A stretch of 64,000 bases of DNA from an uncultured Aquimarina sp. (GTDB taxonomy: Bacteria > Bacteroidota > Bacteroidia > Flavobacteriales > Flavobacteriaceae): assembly GCA_947498455.1 (NCBI GenBank), contig CANMKK010000019.1, positions 42,183-106,182 of the forward strand. Direction: 5' to 3'. A model generated the notes under the pieces. That model ran no database searches, was not told where the DNA came from, and saw only the letters and a program-made list of their open reading frames with translations. Both the position numbers and the translations under genes were made by a program. Within the stretch, counting starts at the first letter, position 1, and each line of letters starts with the position of its first letter. This document shows positions 57,123-64,000 of this stretch, piece by piece.

Positions 57123-58235
57123 TCAAAATGTTTTTTTCGTGTTGTTTTTTGTACTATTTATAATGCGTGCCCCGGTATCCACCATTACACTATAAGCATC
57201 TCTGGCTCCAGCTAATTTTATAGCATCAATTATCTTGTCTTTTTCTGTATTTGGTGCTAATACCATAATACTGCCTCCACGACCCGAACCTACAATCTTG
57301 GCTCCATAAGCTCCTGCATTTTTTGCCGCATTTATCATTGCGTCTATCCTAGGCACCGTGATCTTCAGAACATCACGTAGTATCTGATGGTGTTCATTAA
57401 TTAACCCACCAATGATTGGGTAATCTAATTTTTCTTTTTTGAGTTCTAAAAAAGCTCTTTGTGTAATGTCATGATTGGTAATAGCTGCATACAAATATGG
57501 TTCTAAGTTATCCGGCAAGCAGTTTAAGTATTTTTCTAGGTCTTGTTTTTTCGCATTTCTGATATCGAAATTTTTGTAAGTCTCCTTTACCTTATTAATA
57601 GCCGACCAAACTTTTTCTTTTAGCTCTTGGAGCACTCCGATCGTTTCCTTAGGAATACCTGACTCGGCAATAATCAAACCTTCAATTGGTTTATGCAACA
57701 CATTATACATCAAATCTTCTCCTGTTTCGAGATATAAAACATTCCCTAAACCTATACTATACTGATCCATTTTACCTCCAGGAAAACCATGTTCCATCAC
57801 CTCGGCTTCAAATGCTATCTGTGAAACTAATTCAGGCGTTATCAACATACTGCTCCCAAATGCTTCTAATAAAAATTTTACCCAAGCCACTACAACTGCA
57901 GATGAACTGGAAACACCAGAGTTTATCGGTAAATTTCCTGAAATTAAAATATCAAATCCCCGATCTGGAATACAATCATACCTTTTAAGAACTTTTATAG
58001 CAGAAAGTAAATTATCTCCTTTTTTAACCTCTACAACTTCTTCATAAATATCTATAACCCTTTCCTCATTAATATCAGGTTTTTTGATATAAAAAAAATC
58101 CTTATTATTCTCTTTTGCTACTATTTTAATATACTTATTAATTGCGCACGCTATAATTGGCAATCCAATATAGTCTTGATGATCCCCGAATAAACAGGTT
58201 CTTCCTGGTGCCAAAGAAATAATATCTCTATTCAT
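57123..58235 (-). CDS. galactokinase-like GHMP kinase
   Basis: A 370-residue sugar kinase. It begins ISLAPGRTCLFGDHQDYIG, the galactokinase-type signature, and has the phosphate-binding GHMP loop NLPINSGVSSSSAVV (about 101-115) and KIVGSGRGGSIMV near 330. Family members phosphorylate galactose, N-acetylgalactosamine, fucose, mannose or heptose, usually on C1. It begins an apparent three-gene operon (kinase, nucleotidyltransferase, PhoD-like phosphatase) that diverges from a LacI regulator gene. Confidence 0.82.
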   Translation of the reverse strand: MNRDIISLAPGRTCLFGDHQDYIGLPIIACAINKYIKIVAKENNKDFFYIKKPDINEERVIDIYEEVVEVKKGDNLLSAIKVLKRYDCIPDRGFDILISGNLPINSGVSSSSAVVVAWVKFLLEAFGSSMLITPELVSQIAFEAEVMEHGFPGGKMDQYSIGLGNVLYLETGEDLMYNVLHKPIEGLIIAESGIPKETIGVLQELKEKVWSAINKVKETYKNFDIRNAKKQDLEKYLNCLPDNLEPYLYAAITNHDITQRAFLELKKEKLDYPIIGGLINEHHQILRDVLKITVPRIDAMINAAKNAGAYGAKIVGSGRGGSIMVLAPNTEKDKIIDAIKLAGARDAYSVMVDTGARIINSTKNNTKKTF

Positions 58236-58355
58236 GTTTTTAAAAAGCTATTAATCAAATAAATACACAAAAAAAGAAAATCATTTTTAGTGTTTTAACT
58301 TGATATCATCGATACGAATATAGACTCTAATTTTTTGAAAAACAATAAAACATAC

Positions 58356-58397
58356 AATAATGTGTTCGAGCACATTATTTTTGTGTTATCGAACACA
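58356..58397. promoter_or_regulatory. palindromic operator candidates for the LacI-type regulator
   Basis: Bases 58356-58379 form a 24-base palindrome with centre TTCGAG; 11 of 12 pairs match. A second one at 58382-58397, TGTGTTATCGAACACA, has 6-base arms. Both contain TGTGTT and a central CG. They lie between the divergent kinase and lacI-type genes and upstream of the regulator's -7 box. Confidence 0.65.
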
Positions 58398-58416
58398 CTC
58401 ATATTTCGAATATGCT

Positions 58417-58424
58417 TATCTTTG
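58417..58424 (+). promoter_or_regulatory. -7 box of the LacI-type regulator gene
   Basis: TATCTTTG matches TAnnTTTG and lies about 32 bases before the GTG start. The second palindrome ends 19 bases upstream, where the -33 element would be, so repressor binding there could block transcription. Confidence 0.55.
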
Positions 58425-58455
58425 AATTACTAAATCATTAAATAACACGTATTAC

Positions 58456-59490
58456 GTGGCTATAAAAAAATACACCATAAAGGATATAGCAGCACTTTCT
58501 GGGTTATCCAAAGGTACTGTTGACAGAGTATTACACAACCGAGGAAAAGTTTCTCAGAAAGCCCTAGATTCTATAAATAAGGTTTTAAAAGAAATTGATT
58601 ATCAACCAAACATAATTGCCCGAAGCCTAAAAAAGTCTAAGGCCTATCGTATATGTCTTATAGTACCCAATGCAAAAACAGATCCATATTGGGAACCTTG
58701 CACCGAAGGGATAAGAGAGGCTTTCGAAGAATATAAATCTTTGGGAGTTTTTATAGAGACACATTTTTATAACCCTAATGATACCAGTTCATTTACCTAT
58801 ACATGTAACAAAGTACTTGAATCAATACCTGATGCAGTTATACTACCTCCTTTGTTTTATAAACAAACTCTACAAGCTATTCATAAATTTCATTCCAAAA
58901 AAATCTTGGTAGCTACTTTTAATGATAAAATAAGCTCTGAATTAGTAGAATGTTATGTCGGTCAAGATCTTTTTCGTAGTGGTAAAATAGCGGCTCGACT
59001 CCTGGAAGCTATAACACCAAAAAAATCAGAACTCACCGTAATACATATTGATGAGTCATTTAATAATGCTTTGCATATGCAAGAAAAAGAAAGTGGTTTT
59101 AGAAGCTATTTTAAAGACTTAAAGGAAACCAATATTTCAACACTCCATATAAAACAACCAGATATGGATAAAACTTTGAATAATCATTTGTCGAATAATC
59201 ATATCAAAGGATTGTTTATAACCACTTCGAAATCATTTATGATTGCTCAAGCCTTAGACAGGATTAAAAGAAATGATGTAAAACTTATTGGATATGACCT
59301 TTTAAAAGAAAACATTATGTATTTAAAAAATCAAAAAATTGATTTTTTGATACATCAAAATCCAAAACAACAGGCCTATCTCAGTATAACTCATATAGCG
59401 GACTATCTTTTGTTCAATAAGCAAATTCCATCAGAAAAACTATTACCTATAGACATTATTAATTCTGAAAATGTTGATACATATTTCTGA
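58456..59490 (+). CDS. LacI-family transcriptional regulator
   Basis: A 344-residue regulator with an N-terminal LacI HTH (YTIKDIAALSGLSKGTVDRVLHNRG split around residues 6-30, hinge RSLKK) and a periplasmic-binding-protein-like effector domain (about 60-344). The frame begins with GTG at 58456-58458, giving MAIKKYTIKD, a normal length for the HTH; no ATG is available. The effector is likely a sugar. It probably controls the divergent kinase/nucleotidyltransferase/phosphatase operon. Confidence 0.9.
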   Translation: MAIKKYTIKDIAALSGLSKGTVDRVLHNRGKVSQKALDSINKVLKEIDYQPNIIARSLKKSKAYRICLIVPNAKTDPYWEPCTEGIREAFEEYKSLGVFIETHFYNPNDTSSFTYTCNKVLESIPDAVILPPLFYKQTLQAIHKFHSKKILVATFNDKISSELVECYVGQDLFRSGKIAARLLEAITPKKSELTVIHIDESFNNALHMQEKESGFRSYFKDLKETNISTLHIKQPDMDKTLNNHLSNNHIKGLFITTSKSFMIAQALDRIKRNDVKLIGYDLLKENIMYLKNQKIDFLIHQNPKQQAYLSITHIADYLLFNKQIPSEKLLPIDIINSENVDTYF

Positions 59491-59594
59491 TTATCTTCCT
59501 AAATATTTTTTATATAAAATGGTTTCAGAGTATCGTATTACACCTAATATTACCATTCTCTAACAAGCGAAAAATCGTTATAATTATTTTTACC

Positions 59595-59623
59595 AAATTC
59601 TCATCTGTAAATCGTATTAAACC
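59595..59623. repeat. single arm of the interspersed repeat family, copy D
   Basis: AAATTCTCATCTGTAAATCG followed by TATTAAACC matches the arms of the elements at 11498-11670 and 15068-15233. It includes the stop codon of the cytochrome P450 gene. A second short match, ATCGTATTA, lies at about 59531-59540. Confidence 0.5.
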
Positions 59624-61026
59624 TTTTCCAATTTTATTTTTAAATTATCTGGATACATTGTAAATTCAAACTGTTCTGTTACCTCTTTTGGGTCGACTGA
59701 TAATGTAATATTAAAGTTTTTACAGATTGCAGAAACTAAAATTAGCATCTCATTAATCGCCAGATATTTTCCCGGACAAAATCGAGCTCCACCACCAAAA
59801 GCTTTAATGACCTCTGGTGAATGATTTCTATATATCGGACATTCTGATTTTAGCCATCTTTCAGGGATAAATTTAGCAGCATTGGTAAAATACTTTTCTT
59901 GTGTTTGAGGCACTTTGGTCTGAGTAATAATTTTTGTTCCTTTAGGAATCATAAGGTTCTCTATGACCACATCTTCATTGGATTCTAAATACAATTGAGG
60001 TGTAGTTGGTTTTAATCGAATAGTTTCCTGAATCACCGCATTGGTATAGGTCATTTTGGCTAATTGCTCAACTGTTTCTGAGATTTTATCCTCTCCATAT
60101 ACTTCTATAGCTTCTTCTCGAATCTTACTAACCACCTTTGGATTCTGCGATAAATAATAAATAATCCATGAAATAGTATTGGACGTAGTATCTTCTCCAG
60201 CCAACAACATTGTAAAAATATTTCCATAAATTTCTTTATCACTAAAGCCAGTTTCTTCGCCTAAAACTAATAAAGCCTCTAAAAAATTAGTAGGTTCTTT
60301 TTTTAACGATGGTGTTTCTTCCAGTTTTCTCTTAGTCCTTTTTATGAAATCATGAACAATACTCTCGATTGATCCTATAGCTCTTAGTAGTTTTTTATCC
60401 TTTTTTCGTTTCATAAATCTCCATAGAGGTACTGGAGCCGTAATACGTTCATTTATCATCGGAAAAATTATTTCCAAATGCTTCTGAAATTCATTTTCTC
60501 TATCCTGAATCGCATTAATATCATGACCAAAAGCAATTGCCGTTGTAATATCGATTGTAAAACACATTGCTTCTTTTCTAATATCAATGATCGTACTATT
60601 CTCAGAATATTTTTCAAGTTTTTGAAGCAAACCTCTCGTTTTGTTTATAAGAACATAATGAAACCCTTTGATTTTTTGTGCATTTAGTGCTTCTGTCACA
60701 GGCTTTCTATGACGTTTCCAGGATTTGCCCTCTGCATTAAAAACACCATCCACTCCCATCTCTATCAAGATTTCATTCATTTTAGACAATCGTCTAAATT
60801 TATCTGGTCTGGATTTTAAAATTTCATTATTGATCACGGCATTTGCCGAAACTAATAATTCTTTTCCCACAAAGTTGATTCTAAACAATTCTCCACATTC
60901 CTCGACCCACTCCTCTAAAACTTGATGCTTGTTTGACGTCTGAAATTTAGGCAAATGCCCTAGGATTAAATGCCCCTTAGGAGAAGGCAGTTTTTTTATA
61001 CTCGTATTCTGTTTATCTATAACCAT
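59617..61026 (-). CDS. cytochrome P450
   Basis: A heme monooxygenase of about 469 residues, counting from the ATG at 61024-61026 (MVIDKQNTS); the frame extends to a GTG further upstream. The I-helix oxygen motif AGEDTTS is at 276-282, the ExxR motif in QETIRLKP, and the heme loop FGGGARFCPGKYLA with ligand Cys417. The length is typical of soluble bacterial P450s. Substrate unknown. It diverges from a hybrid kinase gene, with no redox partner visible. The stop codon lies in a repeat arm. Confidence 0.92.
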   Translation of the reverse strand: MVIDKQNTSIKKLPSPKGHLILGHLPKFQTSNKHQVLEEWVEECGELFRINFVGKELLVSANAVINNEILKSRPDKFRRLSKMNEILIEMGVDGVFNAEGKSWKRHRKPVTEALNAQKIKGFHYVLINKTRGLLQKLEKYSENSTIIDIRKEAMCFTIDITTAIAFGHDINAIQDRENEFQKHLEIIFPMINERITAPVPLWRFMKRKKDKKLLRAIGSIESIVHDFIKRTKRKLEETPSLKKEPTNFLEALLVLGEETGFSDKEIYGNIFTMLLAGEDTTSNTISWIIYYLSQNPKVVSKIREEAIEVYGEDKISETVEQLAKMTYTNAVIQETIRLKPTTPQLYLESNEDVVIENLMIPKGTKIITQTKVPQTQEKYFTNAAKFIPERWLKSECPIYRNHSPEVIKAFGGGARFCPGKYLAINEMLILVSAICKNFNITLSVDPKEVTEQFEFTMYPDNLKIKLEKV

Positions 61027-61320
61027 GGCTTTAGGTTGATTATAATAAATATTGTTTTTACTATTTAAGTTAATACCAAATATAAACCTATCCTTTTTCA
61101 CCTAAACATGCTTTTGAAGCTTTATTTGGCTCAAACTTTAAGAAACGATAAAGTAGCGCAACTAACATAAAAGCAATATGAATATTTTAAAGTAGGATTA
61201 AGATCACTTTTTTAAAGTTAAAAAATTTAAAAAATTACCATTTATCGAAATTATAGTGTATTTAAACTGCTTATTTGCATAATTTTACATATATTTAAGC
61301 GCCCCAAATCCATAAGAACT

Positions 61321-63534
61321 ATGAAGAATACCCTAATTCATAAGTACTGCCTATGCTTTATATGCATACTATTATTTTATTTTACCACAAGTGCTCAGCA
61401 ATACGAAGAAATGTCATTTTCTGAGTTAAAGCATGTGATTACACATACAGAAGATCATTTAAACTCTATAAGTAGAGTCAATAGTATGAGGATCATAGAA
61501 ACAATCATTGATATTTCTGAAAAATTCAATTCTAATCAAGAATATTATTTAAAAGGATCCTCTTATAATTTACTTGGAAAAATTCATTTTTCTACTAAAG
61601 AATACGAGGAAGCCCTGAGAAACTATAAGATTGCTGATTTATTCATAAAAAAGCTCGATGGATTACCAGAATTAAAGGTGGACATAAATAACAATATTGC
61701 CATGGTTTACTTAAATGGGTTTAATAAACCGGGCAGAGCTCTTAAGAGAATAAAACACATATATGAAAACTCAGATGATCTAAATACATATTCAAAACAT
61801 ATATTAGAACTAAACCTTGCGAATATTTACATAAAAACAAAACGTTACAAGAAAGCCTACAAGTTGCTTGAAAAATGTAAAAAATATTTTAGCAGTAATG
61901 AACAACACGCTTCTAAATTAGCAATAACCTATACTAGTTTTGGTGAATATTATGGGTTTACCAATAATTACAGTAGGGCTATTAAATATTTTGAATGGGC
62001 CGCTTCAATTGCAGAAACAAATCAATTATTCAGGCAGGCTATGACAATATATAAGAAGTATGAAGATTTGTTAGTCAGAATAGGTAGGCCAGATAAGGCA
62101 TATATTATTTTGAAAAAATACACGAAACATCATCAAACTGCATTAGAAACAGAAAAATTAGAAGCCAATCAATATAAAAAACAACTAAGTGTAAGTGAGG
62201 AAAAAAATACGATAGAAACTCAAAAAGCGCAGCAATCCAAAACAATATCTATATTTACAATATCACTACTACTACTATGTCTAATCTTATTTTGCTTCTT
62301 TATATATAATCACAGAAAGACAAAGATTCTTGGAAAATCACTCGCATTAAGGAATAAACAACTTAAAATTTCAAAAGAGAAATCTGATCGTCTAGCCGCA
62401 GTAAAAACAAAATTCATCTCTACTGTAAGCCATGAGCTTAGAACTCCATTATACGGAGTTGTAGGTCTATCTTCTATTCTAATGGAACGTATCAAAGATG
62501 AAGAAAATCACAAGTTTATAAAACTTATGAAATTTTCAGCAGATCACTTACTCAATCTTATCAATGATGTACTGCAAGTGACTAAAATGGAATCATATGA
62601 AATACATCTCGATGAATCTCCCTATAATATCCGAAATCTTGCGGATGATATTAAAAATTCATTCGAGTATCAAGCAGATAAAAACGGTAATACTTTACAT
62701 CTTAATTTTGATCCCGAAATACCTGATATGTTAATCGGTGACTCTGTTCGTCTATCTCAGGTTTTTATCAATCTTATAAGTAATGCTAATAAATTTACCA
62801 AAAATGGAAACATTTGGCTGAATTTTATAAACCCTGTTATTACCAATAATATGGTGGAAATCACCTTTGAGATAAAAGATGATGGAAGAGGAATACCATT
62901 AGAAAAGCAAGAATTAATTTTCAATAAATTCTCCCAAGCTGATTCTAAAGATCACACTACGGGTACAGGTCTTGGCTTGCATATTGTAAAAAACTTAGTC
63001 AATCTGCACGGTGGTGATATTAAAATAAAAAGTTCACCTGGCAAAGGATCAACATTCTATTTCACCATCTCTTTTGAAATTGATACAACCTCCGAAGTAA
63101 ACGGTATATCAAACGAATCTAGTAATTGCATACCTATATCCAATACTAAAGATTATAATATCCTAGTTGTTGAAGACAATAAAATAAATCAAATTGTAAC
63201 ACAAAATGTTCTTAAAACCAAAGGTTACTCTTCTGAGATTGCCGATGATGGGTGTATAGCAATAGATATGGTAAAGAAAAAAAGGTATGATCTTATATTA
63301 ATGGATTTAAATATGCCAAATATGGGAGGAATGGAATCTACTAAAATAATTAGAGGTTTTAATACAGATGTACCGATTATTGCTCTAACTGCTTCGGATA
63401 CTCAAGATACTGTGAAAATAATACTTAACCCAGAATCTGGTTTTAATGATTTCTTAAGAAAGCCATACAAAAACGAAGAGTTCTTTAGAAAAATCGAGTC
63501 ACATATAACAAGTACAATCTCAAAAGCTTCTTAA
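61321..63534 (+). CDS. TPR-containing hybrid histidine kinase
   Basis: A 737-residue sensor. It has a signal peptide ending in TSAQ, a TPR-like helical region from about 30 to 270, a coiled coil, one membrane helix at about 308-330 (ISIFTISLLLLCLILFCFF), and HisKA with phosphoacceptor His371 in VSHELRTPL. An ATPase domain follows (NLISNANKFTKNG, DDGRGIP, GTGLGLHIVKNLVNLHGG), then a receiver with Asp662 in LMDLNMP. There is no DNA-binding domain. The final phosphoacceptor of its relay is not in the window. Confidence 0.9.
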   Translation: MKNTLIHKYCLCFICILLFYFTTSAQQYEEMSFSELKHVITHTEDHLNSISRVNSMRIIETIIDISEKFNSNQEYYLKGSSYNLLGKIHFSTKEYEEALRNYKIADLFIKKLDGLPELKVDINNNIAMVYLNGFNKPGRALKRIKHIYENSDDLNTYSKHILELNLANIYIKTKRYKKAYKLLEKCKKYFSSNEQHASKLAITYTSFGEYYGFTNNYSRAIKYFEWAASIAETNQLFRQAMTIYKKYEDLLVRIGRPDKAYIILKKYTKHHQTALETEKLEANQYKKQLSVSEEKNTIETQKAQQSKTISIFTISLLLLCLILFCFFIYNHRKTKILGKSLALRNKQLKISKEKSDRLAAVKTKFISTVSHELRTPLYGVVGLSSILMERIKDEENHKFIKLMKFSADHLLNLINDVLQVTKMESYEIHLDESPYNIRNLADDIKNSFEYQADKNGNTLHLNFDPEIPDMLIGDSVRLSQVFINLISNANKFTKNGNIWLNFINPVITNNMVEITFEIKDDGRGIPLEKQELIFNKFSQADSKDHTTGTGLGLHIVKNLVNLHGGDIKIKSSPGKGSTFYFTISFEIDTTSEVNGISNESSNCIPISNTKDYNILVVEDNKINQIVTQNVLKTKGYSSEIADDGCIAIDMVKKKRYDLILMDLNMPNMGGMESTKIIRGFNTDVPIIALTASDTQDTVKIILNPESGFNDFLRKPYKNEEFFRKIESHITSTISKAS

Positions 63535-63721
63535 TCATTACTATTACACTTCTAAGGATAAAAGGCTATACCAGTTGTTGTTTGAATTTACTGGAAAATA
63601 AAATAAAGATTTTTTTGTTTCAATGAAAGAGAAAAATTAAGCATAGCAGGGCTACGGTTTATTTTTATTCTGAAATTGAGGCACAAAAAAGAACATTTTA
63701 TTACGGTAATCTCAAATGACA

Positions 63722-63776
63722 AATGGTATTATACGATTTATGGATAAGAAATTCGTTTAATGAGTTTGAATTATTT
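63722..63776. repeat. truncated copy of the interspersed repeat, copy C
   Basis: ATACGATTTATGGATAAGAA and about 30 bases after it match the reverse complement of one end of copy B (15068-15233). The match fades before the IS end at about 63800. The approximately 150 bases in front of it (63575-63720) are also repeat-like: they hold AGCATAGCAGGGCTACGG, a second palindrome-like motif. No gene lies between 63535 and 63833. Confidence 0.6.
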
Positions 63777-63799
63777 TGGCTCTATGTTGATTTGAGTGG

Positions 63800-64000
63800 G
63801 TAGTGGACTACCTAGTAAATTTGGGACTATTTTTTAAGCCACATTATTTAATTGTTTTATTTTAATTTTTAGTTCCATTTCTACTGGAGTTAGATAATCT
63901 AAACTAGAGTGCAATCTTTGGTTATTATACCAATGAATATATGTGTCAACACAGCTGTGAACTTCTATATAATTGTTAAACTTATATCTGTTAAGACATT
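63800..64000 (-). mobile_element. IS3-family insertion sequence, 3' end only
   Basis: It includes the C-terminal end of a transposase and about 34 bases beyond its stop, which contain TAGTGGACTACCTAG and TTTGGGACTATTTTT, probably the terminal inverted repeat. The precise terminus (near 63800-63805) cannot be fixed without the other end. Confidence 0.7.
63834..64000 (-). CDS. IS3-family transposase (integrase core), C-terminal fragment
   Basis: The minus strand reads NYIEVHSCVDTYIHWYNNQR, then LHSSLDYLTPVEMELKIK and a stop after NNVA. This is the end of the DDE integrase core of IS3-family OrfB, where YNxxRxHSSL is diagnostic. About 54 residues lie within the window; the rest is beyond base 64000, so intactness cannot be judged. 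Confidence 0.88.
   Translation of the reverse strand, partial: CLNRYKFNNYIEVHSCVDTYIHWYNNQRLHSSLDYLTPVEMELKIKIKQLNNVA

Noticed and set aside
1..64000. CRISPR arrays, restriction or other phage-defence systems
   Set aside because: No regularly spaced short direct repeats, and no nuclease or methylase genes were seen.

Overview
The window reads as chromosome of a marine-type gliding Bacteroidetes bacterium, most likely family Flavobacteriaceae. The evidence is the low GC content, type IX secretion and gliding genes (gldJ, porU, porV), SusC/SusD outer-membrane pairs, a hybrid two-component system, a Por-type C-terminal sorting domain, and TAnnTTTG-type promoter boxes. The genus cannot be fixed from sequence alone; Aquimarina-like is a guess.

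The left part (1-31.5 kb) is mostly core genome. It holds a PafA-like phosphatase (3' end cut off), an Mla-like ABC permease/ATPase pair, a minus-strand run of DUF389 membrane protein, mannose-1-phosphate guanylyltransferase and SprT-like protein, small lipoproteins, an SDR, an M28 peptidase, pyruvate dehydrogenase E1-alpha and E2, cytidine deaminase, porV and porU. gldJ and murF diverge from these, followed by an acyl-CoA dehydrogenase. A plus-strand run then goes from an amino-acid dehydrogenase through nhaB, exbB, exbD, a TonB-like protein and folC to tRNA-Val(UAC), whose Bacteroidetes-type promoter and terminator are clear.

Just past the tRNA lies a decayed transposase, and from 31.9 to about 59.5 kb the content becomes accessory: a polysaccharide utilization locus (PUL). 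On the minus strand it reads GH109-like Gfo/Idh/MocA enzyme, SusC, SusD, a lipoprotein with PKD and two near-identical LamG domains, a secreted beta-propeller/PKD/LamG protein with a type IX sorting domain, and two Cys-type sulfatases. Divergent to it are a hybrid two-component sensor/regulator, a GMC oxidoreductase and its small subunit. A second convergent minus-strand set (galactokinase-like GHMP kinase, nucleotidyltransferase, PhoD-like phosphatase) diverges from a LacI-type regulator across a region with a strong palindrome. My reading is uptake and processing of a sulfated, perhaps amino-sugar-containing glycan. Two of the enzyme types present (GH109-like and GMC plus small subunit) belong to families that can work by oxidising sugar ring carbons.

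The right end has a cytochrome P450, a TPR-containing hybrid histidine kinase and the 3' end of an IS3-family transposase. An interspersed inverted-repeat element of about 170 bp occurs at least twice in full (11.5 and 15.1 kb) and as single arms near 59.6 and 63.7 kb. Other unusual points are a gene at 7.6 kb whose coding frame opens upstream with no normal start codon, a regulator gene with no ATG, a 591-bp in-frame domain duplication, and a 30-bp tandem duplication of a start-codon region. No CRISPR array, rRNA or prophage was seen.
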